Shown one piece after another: positions 1 through 8,198 of a DNA stretch of 64,000 nt. Positions within the stretch are counted from its first letter, which is position 1. Every line of letters begins with the position of its first letter. A model generated the notes under the pieces. The model was not told the origin of the DNA. It worked only from the letters and a program-made list of their open reading frames with translations, and ran no database searches. Source of the stretch: Embleya sp040629175. GTDB lineage: Bacteria > Actinomycetota > Actinomycetes > Streptomycetales > Streptomycetaceae. The position numbers and the translations under genes are program-made. The stretch spans positions 1-64,000 of the forward strand of contig NZ_JBEXUX010000011.1 of assembly GCF_040629175.1 (NCBI RefSeq). Direction: 5' to 3'.

Positions 1-169
1 GGCGGCCCCCCCGCGGGGGGGGGGGGGGGGCGGGCTGCCGTGGCCGCGAGGGGCCCGGGGGGGTAGAGGCGGCCGGGCGCCCGGCCGGGGACGTGCAGGG
101 CGACGGTGGTCCGGGCGGGCCCTCGGCGATACCCCGGGCCGGCCTCGATCCGTGCCCGGCGGGGCGCGC

Positions 170-1417
170 TCAGCCCCAGGGCAGCTCGGCCCGTACCTCG
201 AAGCCGCCGTCCGGGGTCGGGCCGCAGGCGAGCTTGCCGCCGGCCAGGGTGGCGCGTTCGGTCAGGCCGATCAGGCCCTGGCCGGAGCCCGGCACGTGCG
301 GGACCTCGCCCGGCGGCGCCGAGTTTCGCACGGACACGGTCAGGCCCTCGCCGGGTGCGCCGGCGACCGTGACCGTGGTCCGGGCCCCGGGTGCGTGTTT
401 GCGGGCGTTGGTCAGGGCCTCCTGGGCGATGCGGTAGGCGGTGCGACCGACCGAGGCGGACACGGTCGACGTGTCGGTGACCCGGCGCGCCAGGGTGACC
501 TGCATGCCCGCGTCGTGCGACTGGGCGACCAGGTCGTCCAGCGCGGCGAGCGTGGGCTGGGGGCGGCCGGGATCGTCGGCATCGCCCGCGCGCAGCACGC
601 CGATGATCTCGCGAAGGTCCTGCAACGCCTCGTGCGCGCTCTCCCGGATGACGCCGGCCGCCCTCGCCACCTGCTCGCGCGGCGCGTCCGGCCGAAACTC
701 CAGCGCGCCGGCGTGCACACTCAGCAGGGTCAGTCGATGCGCGAGGACGTCGTGCATCTCGCGGGCGATGGCTTCGCGGGCCAGCCGCTGCGCCTGCTCG
801 GCCCGCAGCTCCGCCTCCGCCTCGGCGCGGCGGGCCCGGTCCCGCAGGCTGAGCATGAGCTGGCGCTTGGCGCGTACGAACATGCCCCAGCCGATGACGG
901 ACAGGGTCAGCAGCACGGCGAACACCACGACGCCGAGGTAGGACATCTCGGGGTCCGGGCGCAGTCCGTAGAACACCGGGATCAGCGCGAGTTGCAGGCC
1001 GCCCACCCAGGCCACGTACCGGAAGGGCCGGTGCACCGTGAGGGTGAACAGGGCAACGAGGCCGGCGCCGCCGGAAGCCGTGGAGATCAGACCGACGGGG
1101 ATCAGGACCGCGGCCAGTCCCAGCGGCCACCGGCGGCGCAGCCAGACCGCGCCGCACGCCACGACGCCCAGCGCCAGATCGGCGAAGACGAGGGCGCGAG
1201 GCAGATCCGACTGCTCGTCCAAGGAGGCGACAGCGGCGACGCCGACAGCGACGGCCGCCAGGAAACAGCAGACGTCGACAATCCAGTCCCGGGTCGTGCG
1301 GCGGGATCGGGTGTGGCTCCCGACATCGGAATCGAGTTCGTCGGCCACCGCGGATGGCAACCACCATCGCCGCGCACCGAACTGCGCCGGTCCCGGCACC
1401 ATCGTGTCATGCGTCAT
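170..1417 (-). CDS. NarL-family two-component sensor histidine kinase
   Basis: A membrane sensor kinase of about 415 residues. The N-terminal half has about five hydrophobic membrane segments. It is followed by a coiled linker rich in Glu, Arg and Ala, a HisKA_3 dimerisation block with the phospho-acceptor in REMHDVLAH, and a C-terminal HATPase_c domain with an N box (EALTNARKHA) and a glycine box (GSGQGLIGL). The frame stays open upstream to 1924, but only the part from the ATG at 1417 has protein character, so that start was chosen. The cognate response regulator would normally follow in the same direction, which is beyond the left edge. The stimulus cannot be told from the sequence. Confidence 0.93.
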   Translation of the reverse strand: MTHDTMVPGPAQFGARRWWLPSAVADELDSDVGSHTRSRRTTRDWIVDVCCFLAAVAVGVAAVASLDEQSDLPRALVFADLALGVVACGAVWLRRRWPLGLAAVLIPVGLISTASGGAGLVALFTLTVHRPFRYVAWVGGLQLALIPVFYGLRPDPEMSYLGVVVFAVLLTLSVIGWGMFVRAKRQLMLSLRDRARRAEAEAELRAEQAQRLAREAIAREMHDVLAHRLTLLSVHAGALEFRPDAPREQVARAAGVIRESAHEALQDLREIIGVLRAGDADDPGRPQPTLAALDDLVAQSHDAGMQVTLARRVTDTSTVSASVGRTAYRIAQEALTNARKHAPGARTTVTVAGAPGEGLTVSVRNSAPPGEVPHVPGSGQGLIGLTERATLAGGKLACGPTPDGGFEVRAELPWG

Positions 1418-2171
1418 GGTCGACAACCTACGCACCACGCGTACGGTCGCGCGCCTTCCGTCCACCGCCGTCCACGAATCCCCTGGTGCCGGCTGCCGTG
1501 CCCTCGTCGCCGCGCGCCGCCCGGGGCCGTGCTCGCACGTCGCGGGTAACGGGGGCGCGTGGATGGAAGCGGTGATCGTGCGGTTACCGGATGTGGAGGG
1601 GGGCCGGCGGGGAAGTGTCGGGCAGGCCCGCCGTGTTGCGCCCGGGAGCGGGGGCGGGCGCCGACGTCGGGCGCGGGGCGCCGGACGCCGGTGCCGTTCG
1701 AGTGCTCGCGTCCGCTCCTCCCGGTCGCCGACGGTGAAGTCTCCTTCAAGGTCTTCGCACTCCAACACGCCTATCCGGACCGGGATTCGCAACCTCGCGG
1801 CGGTGAGCCCACGACCAGTGCGTTCGCGCTCGATCCGACCGCCGAGTACTTGCTCGTCCTGCTCGCGCCGTGCGAACCGCGCGCGTGTGACACGCCCCCA
1901 CGCGGCCACCATCGGCGCCGGCAAGGTGTTGGAACGACTGCGCCCTTTCGCCGGACAGGCGGACTCGACCCGACTCGACCCGACCCGACCCGATCCGCGA
2001 TCGATCGGCTATATCCTCGACCACGGCCGGCCGTGGTCGGGTGGTCCGAACGAGTCGGCCGACACCGACATCTCCTCGCACCAGTGGGACCGACAGTTGC
2101 CGATCCGACAGCCCCACCCAGGATTCGCCGTCTCCCGGGCGCCGAGGTCGCCCTCCGGGGCGGCGGGCCGG
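1418..2171. other. 754-base intergenic stretch, no convincing gene
   Basis: Open frames cross this stretch on both strands, but none has recognisable protein character. At about 1970-2000 there is a short tandem array of CGACC/CGACT-type pentamers. The upstream regions of the histidine kinase and the serine hydrolase must lie here. Confidence 0.5.
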
Positions 2172-3491
2172 ATGATCGCGATACTGGTGCTGTGCGCGGC
2201 GATCGTGGCCGGAGTCCGGTACGGGACCCCGGCCGCCGGGCATTCTCTCGACACGAGCGGGGCGACCGGGGCGGCGGCCACGACGGCGCGGGCGACGGCC
2301 GGGACGGGACCGACTCGGATCGACGTGCCCGCCGGAGTGACCGCGGGGGTGGCGGTGTTCGACCGGCGGACCGGCGTGTTCACCGAACAGCTCGACGCGA
2401 ACAAGCGATTCCGCTCGGCGTCGGTGGTCAAGCTGCTGATCGCCCTCGACTATCTGTGGAGTCTCGGGCCGGAATACCGGATCCCAGCCGCCGATCGACC
2501 GGCGTTCGACCGTATGTTGCGCTCCAGTGACGACGCCGCGGCCTCGGACTTCTGGTCCCGGGCCGGGGCCGACGCGGTCGTCGACCGCATGGTGACCCGA
2601 CTGAGCCTGGTCGACACCGCGCCGCCGGACGACCCGAACTACTGGGGCTACACCGCGCATTCGGCCGCCGACGTGGTCCGGATCTACCGGTACCTGCTCG
2701 AAACCGCACCGGCGCCGGTGCGCGACCTGGTGATGGGCGACCTGCGGGCGTCGACCCGCTGCGCCTCGGACTCCTTCGACCAGCACTTCGGTATCCCGTC
2801 CGCCTTCGACCGTCCGTGGGCGGTCAAGCAGGGCTGGTCGGGCTTCTCGTCGGGCGGTTGCGGGCCGACCGGTGCGGTGCCGGCGTCGGCCGGCGTCGAC
2901 CTGTCCCATCCGGCGCTGCACACCACCGGCACGGTCGGGGCGGCGGACCGGTCGATCGTGGTGGTCCTGACCCTGCATCCGGCGGGCACGTCGTACGGGC
3001 GGGCCTACACGGACGTGGGTCGGCTCACCCGCTCGCTGAACGTACCCGGCGCGGCGCTCCCGTCGGGGACCCGGTGTTCGGGCCACGATCCACCCGGGTG
3101 GCGACGGACGATACGGAACGGGGGGTGCGCCCCGAAAGGCGAATGGTGGTGCCGCGGACTGCGCGGCACCACCATTCGGCGGGTGACCGGGCCGCCGCGC
3201 CGAGCGGGCGGGGCCGGCCCCGAGGGTGCGGACGAACCGCCGGGTCCGGCCGCCCTCGTCGACGTTTCGCTCACGTTGCGTTTCCGTACCGCCCCTTGCC
3301 GTGAGCCGGCGGAAGCGGGTGCCGGGCCTGCTTGCCCGGACCCTGGCCTGCAGTACAGCATGATCTTGCGTGACGTCCCCGATCGCAGGTTCCCGAGGCA
3401 GGGAGCCTTGTCGGCAGTGCCTGGCGGTCTCAGGCCAGCGAGGCGGCGCGGGCGGGGTCGATGGCGTGCCGGAGCGGCTGGTTCTGTGTGA
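2172..3491 (+). CDS. Beta-lactamase-like serine hydrolase, membrane-anchored or secreted
   Basis: The first 290 or so residues form a penicillin-binding-protein/beta-lactamase class A fold. An N-terminal hydrophobic segment (residues 1-15) is followed by the SxxK motif (S84-V-V-K87), an SDD motif in RSSDDAA that may replace SDN, and KQGWSG as the KTG-like strand. Similar actinobacterial proteins are annotated as serine hydrolases or lipoproteins of unknown substrate. The ATG at 2172 sits right at the hydrophobic segment with a weak ribosome site. An in-frame GTG at 1926 is possible but adds low-complexity sequence. The domain seems to end near 3055 (LTRSLNVPGA). The last 140 or so codons look non-coding, contain a terminator-like hairpin, and run into the opposite gene, so the real C-terminus is uncertain and a frameshift is possible. 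Confidence 0.7.
   Translation: MIAILVLCAAIVAGVRYGTPAAGHSLDTSGATGAAATTARATAGTGPTRIDVPAGVTAGVAVFDRRTGVFTEQLDANKRFRSASVVKLLIALDYLWSLGPEYRIPAADRPAFDRMLRSSDDAAASDFWSRAGADAVVDRMVTRLSLVDTAPPDDPNYWGYTAHSAADVVRIYRYLLETAPAPVRDLVMGDLRASTRCASDSFDQHFGIPSAFDRPWAVKQGWSGFSSGGCGPTGAVPASAGVDLSHPALHTTGTVGAADRSIVVVLTLHPAGTSYGRAYTDVGRLTRSLNVPGAALPSGTRCSGHDPPGWRRTIRNGGCAPKGEWWCRGLRGTTIRRVTGPPRRAGGAGPEGADEPPGPAALVDVSLTLRFRTAPCREPAEAGAGPACPDPGLQYSMILRDVPDRRFPRQGALSAVPGGLRPARRRGRGRWRAGAAGSV
3140..3178. terminator. Perfect 17-bp inverted repeat, likely bidirectional terminator
   Basis: Arms at 3140-3156 and 3162-3178 are exact reverse complements around a 5-base loop. It lies between the converging serine hydrolase and hydroxyacid dehydrogenase genes. 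There is no T tract, as is usual in this GC range. It falls inside the extended frame of the serine hydrolase, which suggests that the frame is over-long. Confidence 0.6.
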
Positions 3492-4440
3492 GGCGGCGAA
3501 GTTCGTCGAGCACGAGCCGTCCGAGCCGGTGACGTTCGGCGCCCATGGCGCCGGCCAGGTGCGGTGTCAGGACGACGTTGGGAAGGGTGAACAGTGGCGA
3601 GTCATGGGCCGGGGGTTCCGGGTGCGTTACGTCGAGTACGGCGGTGAGGTCGGTCCTGGCCTGCAGGACCCGCGCGGCGGCGACCTCGTCGATCAGTGCA
3701 CCCCGCGCGGTGTTGATCAGTGTCGCTCCCGGCCCCATGGAGTCGAGCAGTTCCGCCCCGATCGAGCCGCGGGTCTCGGGCAGCAGCGGTGCGTGGAGGC
3801 TGACGACCTGACAGGTGGCGAAGAGTTCCTCGACGGGGATCAGTCGCACTCCCGCGCGCCGGGCGGTGTCCGGGGAGGCGACGGGATCCGTGGCGAGGAC
3901 CTCGACGTCGAAGCGGGAGAGGTGGGCGGCGACCAGCCGACCGATGTGCCCGAGTCCCAGCAGGCCCACCCGTGACCGGTAGGCGCCCGGGACGTCGGGA
4001 CGGGTGGGGAAGCGGCGGTTCTGCGTCACCTCCCGCTCGATGCGGTGGGCCTGTTTCAGTCCGAGGAGGACATGGGCGAGGGTGAACTCCGCCACCGGCA
4101 CGGCATTGGCCGCGGCGGCGGAGACGATCGGGATGTCGCGATCCCAGAAGGCGGGTGTGGTCAGGTGCCGGACGGATCCCGCCGCGACGAGAACGGCCCG
4201 CAGCCGAGGGGCACGTGCCAGGAGGGCGGCATCGAGGACGGGCGCGCCCCAGCCGGTGAGCAGCAGGTCGACGGTCCGCAGCACACCGGGGTCCGCGTCG
4301 AGCTCCTGCCGGGTGCGGGGCGGACCCTGCCACTGCACGAGCCGGCCGATCTCGGCCAGCACTTCGGGCGGGTAGACGTCGTCCCGGCGTTCCTCCTCCA
4401 TGACCAACAGGGCTGTCGGTGCGGTGGCCGGTTCGTTCAT
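3430..4440 (-). CDS. D-2-hydroxyacid dehydrogenase, NAD-dependent
   Basis: Cytosolic oxidoreductase of 336 residues, the usual family length. It reduces 2-oxoacids or oxidises D-2-hydroxyacids with NAD(H). Visible motifs are the Rossmann fingerprint GLGHIG, the catalytic Arg in NTARGALIDE, the Glu in the THPEPP segment, and the catalytic His in TPHLAGA. The start is the ATG at 4440, which has a good GGAGAG ribosome site; the frame is open further upstream without protein character. It is divergent from the sugar transporter operon across a region with two LacI-type operators, so the two are probably co-regulated. The substrate is unknown. Given the island, a sugar-derived hydroxyacid or glyoxylate/hydroxypyruvate is plausible. 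Confidence 0.9.
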   Translation of the reverse strand: MNEPATAPTALLVMEEERRDDVYPPEVLAEIGRLVQWQGPPRTRQELDADPGVLRTVDLLLTGWGAPVLDAALLARAPRLRAVLVAAGSVRHLTTPAFWDRDIPIVSAAAANAVPVAEFTLAHVLLGLKQAHRIEREVTQNRRFPTRPDVPGAYRSRVGLLGLGHIGRLVAAHLSRFDVEVLATDPVASPDTARRAGVRLIPVEELFATCQVVSLHAPLLPETRGSIGAELLDSMGPGATLINTARGALIDEVAAARVLQARTDLTAVLDVTHPEPPAHDSPLFTLPNVVLTPHLAGAMGAERHRLGRLVLDELRRLTQNQPLRHAIDPARAASLA

Positions 4441-4515
4441 GTCGGGTTGCTCTCCTCGGCCTGTTCGGTGGTGGACCGGCGGCCGGACGGTCGGCGGTCC
4501 CTGCTCGGAAGTGCT

Positions 4516-4529
4516 GGTAAGCGCTTGCC
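4516..4529. promoter_or_regulatory. LacI-type operator, upstream of hydroxyacid dehydrogenase
   Basis: The palindrome GGTAAGCGCTTGCC fits the LacI-family consensus TGnnAnCGnTnnCA, with a central CG and an AAGCGCTT core. It lies about 75 bases before the dehydrogenase start. The same core occurs at 4868-4882. The LacI regulator at 14.3-15.4 kb is the obvious candidate to bind it. Confidence 0.65.
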
Positions 4530-4867
4530 CGAACCTCGCGGTGGCCTGTGCGCCGTCCGGCCCGTAGCTCGCAGGAACCATACATCGGATCATTGAAATG
4601 TCGTCACCGTGACCTTGGATGCCCGATCTTCTCCGTTTCGGTGGCTGTCGTCGAGGCTGAGGCATACCTCGGCCCGAATGCCCGTTCCTGCCGATGCCCA
4701 AATTGCGCGAGTAGGAGCCTATTTATAGGGATAAGGCCGTCCGTCTCGTCCGTCGAATCACGCGCCGGGGGCGCCGGAGCGCCCCGGATGAGCACTCTCG
4801 TTCGGTCGCCGGAAACTTTGTATTCATCGGACTATTGACCACTTGATTCGGACCCGGTTACCGTCCG

Positions 4868-4882
4868 TGCAAGCGCTTTCCA
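4868..4882. promoter_or_regulatory. LacI-type operator, upstream of sugar-binding protein
   Basis: TGCAAGCGCTTTCCA shares the AAGCGCTT core with the site at 4516-4529. It lies 33 bases before the start codon of the binding-protein gene, a position suited to blocking transcription. Confidence 0.7.
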
Positions 4883-4914
4883 GGCCATGTGATGCGGCTG
4901 AAACAGGAGTAGTC

Positions 4915-6243
4915 ATGCAGAGATCGCGATGGATCGGTGCGGGGGCCCTCGCCTCGGCACTGATCCTCACCAGCTGTACATCCGGGCCTGCGGGAGTGGA
5001 TGCCAAGCAGAACTCCAAGGCTCCCCTCGAGCTCTGGACCAGGACGACACCGGGCGGACCGGGGGAGAAGGGCGCGCAGCAACTCGCCGCCGCCTTCGAG
5101 CAGGCCACGGGCTTCAAGGTCGAGGTCACGGCCATCTTCGACGACTTCGAGACCAAACTGCAGCAGCGGGCCGCCCAGAAGAAGCTCCCCGACATCGTCA
5201 TGAACGACGTGACGCAGATCGGCACCATGCACAGCCAGGGTCTGCTCCGGGAGATCGACCTCGGCAAGATCAAGGACAGCAAGCAGATCGCCGGACAGGG
5301 GCTGGCGTCCGGGAAGAGTCTGGACGGCAAGCAGTACGGACTCCCGATATCCGCGCAGGCGTCCGCGCTGCTGATCCGCAAGGACTGGCGCGAGAAGCTG
5401 AAGCTCGACGTCCCGAGGACCTGGGACGACTTCGCCGCGATGGCCACCGCCTTCACCACCCAGGACCCCGACGGTGACGGCAAGAACAACACCGCCGGGC
5501 TCGCGGCACCGCTGTCCACCAAGCGCGGTTACGCCTCCTGGTACTTCTCCAACTTCCTCTGGGCCGCGGGCGGCGACTTCATCGCCGAGACCGGCAAGGG
5601 CAAGTACAAGCCGGCGATGACCACCCCGGCGTCGGTGCAGGCCATGCAGTGGTTCCGCGACCTGGGGTGCAAGGCCAAGGCCATCCAGCCCGGCGCCGTG
5701 ACCATGGACACCCCGCCGACGAACGAGACGTTCGAGGCGGGCAAGGCCGGCATGTACGTCGTCGGCCCGTACCTGCTGCCCCGCTTCGACAAGTCCCTCG
5801 GCGCGGACAAGTACGAGGTCGTGCCGATGCCCAAGGGACCCAAGGACGCCACCGTCCTCGCCGAGGGCAGCTCCGTCTACCTGATGGCCGGCTCCGACAA
5901 CCGCGCCGGCCAGGACGCCTTCGCCGGCTTCGCGGTCTCCGTCGAAGGCCAGAAGAAGGGGATGGAGGGCGCCACCGGCTACACCGTGCAAATCCCGGTC
6001 AACACCGCCGTGGACATCTCCCAGATCCGCCCCGACCCGCGCTGGAAGACCTACGCCCAGGCGTACCAGGACTCCGGGCGATACGCGCCTGCCATCCCGA
6101 ACTGGACGCCGGTGCGGCAGGTGACGGCGGACGCGGTGAACGCGCTCGTGGCGGACTGCGGGCTCGACCTCAACGCCAAGTTGCGTGAGCTCGACAAGCA
6201 GCTCGCCGACATCCTCAAGGAGCAGGGGATCGCCGCGTCATGA
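4915..6243 (+). CDS. Sugar ABC transporter substrate-binding lipoprotein
   Basis: Family 1 (MalE/UgpB-type) extracellular solute-binding protein of 442 residues. It has a lipoprotein signal peptide with lipobox LTSC near residue 21, so it is anchored outside the membrane after lipidation. The binding-protein fold is supported by ELWTRTTPGGPGEKG, DIVMNDVTQIG and PISAQASALLIRKD. The ATG at 4915 follows a strong CAGGAGT ribosome site; an upstream in-frame ATG at 4843 would spoil the signal peptide. Its stop overlaps the start of the first permease (ATGA). It probably captures an oligosaccharide released by the fucosidase and lyases encoded downstream. Confidence 0.94.
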   Translation: MQRSRWIGAGALASALILTSCTSGPAGVDAKQNSKAPLELWTRTTPGGPGEKGAQQLAAAFEQATGFKVEVTAIFDDFETKLQQRAAQKKLPDIVMNDVTQIGTMHSQGLLREIDLGKIKDSKQIAGQGLASGKSLDGKQYGLPISAQASALLIRKDWREKLKLDVPRTWDDFAAMATAFTTQDPDGDGKNNTAGLAAPLSTKRGYASWYFSNFLWAAGGDFIAETGKGKYKPAMTTPASVQAMQWFRDLGCKAKAIQPGAVTMDTPPTNETFEAGKAGMYVVGPYLLPRFDKSLGADKYEVVPMPKGPKDATVLAEGSSVYLMAGSDNRAGQDAFAGFAVSVEGQKKGMEGATGYTVQIPVNTAVDISQIRPDPRWKTYAQAYQDSGRYAPAIPNWTPVRQVTADAVNALVADCGLDLNAKLRELDKQLADILKEQGIAAS

Positions 6244-7211
6244 GCCTTGACCAGGCGGAACCGGCCGCCCTCCCGGCGGCCGGCCCCGCTCCGCGAAAAG
6301 TGGGCCGCCGGGACGGCGGGGCCGCCGGTCGCCGGGCGCGCAGCCGCAGATCCGGTCGGTGGTGGACGCCTTGGCTGTTCCTCGCCCCGGCGCTGCTCCT
6401 CTTCCTGTACTTCAAGTTCATCCCCATGGCCAGCGCGCTGACCATGTCCTTCCAGGAGGTTCAGCCCTACCTGGGAAACCGGTGGGTCGGCACCGAGAAC
6501 TACAGCACGGTGCTGCAGTCCCCCGGATTCCGCGAGGCCGCGTGGCACACGGTCGTCCTCGCCGCCGGACAGACCGCCGGCTCGATGGGGCTCGGCTTCG
6601 CCCTGGCCCTGCTGATGGAGGGGCAGAGCCGCCGACTGGGATTCGTGCGCTCCGCGGCGTTCCTTCCGGTGGTGGTGCCGATGGCGGTCGTCGCCGAACT
6701 GTGGCGGATCATGTATCACCCCACCGGCGACGGCATGCTCAACTCCATTCTCGGTCTGGCGGGACTGGGGCCGTCGGGGTTCATCAACGACCCCGACACC
6801 TCGATGGGATCCATCATGCTCACCGGCATCTGGCGGGGAGCGCCCTACGACATGATGATCTTCCTCGCCGGCCTGACGAGTGTGGACCGCGGTCTGTACG
6901 AGGCGGCGAGGGTCGACGGTGCCTCCCGGTGGCAACGGGTGTGGTACGTGACGGTGCCCGGACTGCGTTCGGTGTTCTCGATCCTGTTCATCCTCGCCGC
7001 GATTCGCGGACTGCGGATCTTCACCGAGGTGTTCCTGCTCACCAACGGGGGGCCCAACGGCTCCACCGAGGTCGTCATGACCCTCATCTACAAGCTCGGG
7101 CTCGAGCAGAACCGGCTCGGTGTCGGTGCGGCGGGAGCGGTCCTGCTGTTCGTCGCGACGCTGATCCTGACCATCGTCGTCCAACTGCTGCGGCGGAGGG
7201 AGAGCAAGTGA
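6240..7211 (+). CDS. Sugar ABC transporter permease 1 (MalF/UgpA type)
   Basis: Inner-membrane permease of 323 residues with six predicted membrane segments after an Arg/Gly-rich cytoplasmic N-terminus. The cytoplasmic EAA loop that contacts the ATPase is visible as EAARVDGASRWQRVWYVTVP. Start and stop overlap both neighbours (ATGA with the binding protein, GTGA with permease 2), so the three genes are translationally coupled. No ATP-binding subunit is encoded here. In streptomycetes such importers commonly share the MsiK ATPase encoded elsewhere. Confidence 0.94.
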   Translation: MSLDQAEPAALPAAGPAPRKVGRRDGGAAGRRARSRRSGRWWTPWLFLAPALLLFLYFKFIPMASALTMSFQEVQPYLGNRWVGTENYSTVLQSPGFREAAWHTVVLAAGQTAGSMGLGFALALLMEGQSRRLGFVRSAAFLPVVVPMAVVAELWRIMYHPTGDGMLNSILGLAGLGPSGFINDPDTSMGSIMLTGIWRGAPYDMMIFLAGLTSVDRGLYEAARVDGASRWQRVWYVTVPGLRSVFSILFILAAIRGLRIFTEVFLLTNGGPNGSTEVVMTLIYKLGLEQNRLGVGAAGAVLLFVATLILTIVVQLLRRRESK

Positions 7212-8077
7212 GCGAGTCGTCGACCGAGACCGCGCTGGGCCTGACCGAGAGCCGCAGCGTCGGCGGACGGATCCTGAAGGCCGTCGTCTACCTCCTGGTC
7301 CTGGCCATGTTCGCGGGTCCGCTGCTGGCCCTGCTCGTCGGTGCCTTCGGCCACATCAAGGACCCGACGCAACTGAGCATCATCCCCTCGGACTTCACGT
7401 TGGACAACTTCGAGATCGCGATCGACCAGGGGGTACTCAAGTACTTGCTGAACTCGTTCTTCGTGGTCGGCTTCGGGCTGCTGCTCCAGGTGGCCGTCTC
7501 CGTCCTGGCCGGCTACGCGCTGGCTCGGAAGGTGTTCCCGGGAATGACGCTGGCGCTCGTCGCCATCCTGGCGACGCTGATGTTGCCCGAGGAGATCCTG
7601 GCCCTGCCGCTGTCCGTCATTCTCGCCGATCTGCCGGTCGTGCACTTCAACCTCATCGGCACCCTCGCCGGGATGATCGTCCCGCTGGGCGCCTGGGGAT
7701 TCTCGATCCTGGTGATGACCGAGTTCATGAAGGACGTGCCGCGCGAACTGGAAGAGGCCGCGCGCATCGACGGCGCCGGAGACCTGCGGATCTTCGCCCA
7801 GATCATTCTGCCGATGTGCAAGCCCGCCCTCGGCGTCATCGGGGTCTTCGGCTTCACCATGATCTGGGACCAGTACCTGCTGCCCCTGCTCGTCGCCACC
7901 GACTCCTCCTCGTACACGCTGCCGTTGGCGCTGCGGACCCTGCGGATCGACCCGGCCGTGACCCCCGGAGTGGTGATGGCGGCCTCCCTGCTGGCCCTGC
8001 TGCCCTCCGTGATCGTCTTCCTGTTCTTCCAGCGGTCCTTCGTCAGCGGCCTGTCCTCCGGGGCACTCAAGGGCTGA
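7208..8077 (+). CDS. Sugar ABC transporter permease 2 (MalG/UgpE type)
   Basis: Partner permease of 289 residues with six hydrophobic segments and the EAA motif EAARIDGAGDLRIFAQIILP. The GTG at 7208 was chosen because it overlaps the TGA of permease 1 and begins a typical short N-terminus; the frame upstream is open but lies inside permease 1. It forms the channel with permease 1 and takes sugar from the lipoprotein. Confidence 0.94.
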   Translation: MSESSTETALGLTESRSVGGRILKAVVYLLVLAMFAGPLLALLVGAFGHIKDPTQLSIIPSDFTLDNFEIAIDQGVLKYLLNSFFVVGFGLLLQVAVSVLAGYALARKVFPGMTLALVAILATLMLPEEILALPLSVILADLPVVHFNLIGTLAGMIVPLGAWGFSILVMTEFMKDVPRELEEAARIDGAGDLRIFAQIILPMCKPALGVIGVFGFTMIWDQYLLPLLVATDSSSYTLPLALRTLRIDPAVTPGVVMAASLLALLPSVIVFLFFQRSFVSGLSSGALKG

Positions 8078-8198
8078 CCCGCGGACCGACCCGCCGTCTC
8101 GCGGCCCGCGTCGGCCCCTGCCCGCCCCCGTCCCGTACGACCAGCCCCGACGCGCCACCGAAAAGCCGCCGGGCGCCGACGAGAAAGAGCGATTCCCC

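Larger units (their letters stand above)
4441..4914. promoter_or_regulatory. Divergent control region between dehydrogenase and sugar transporter
   Basis: This 474-base stretch contains no gene. It is richer in A+T than its surroundings between about 4590 and 4860. It carries two LacI-type palindromes, listed separately, one near each gene, as expected for coordinate repression of both directions. Confidence 0.65.

Noticed and set aside
1..169. Start of the response regulator gene partner of the histidine kinase
   Set aside because: No receiver or LuxR motif can be read in this short edge segment.
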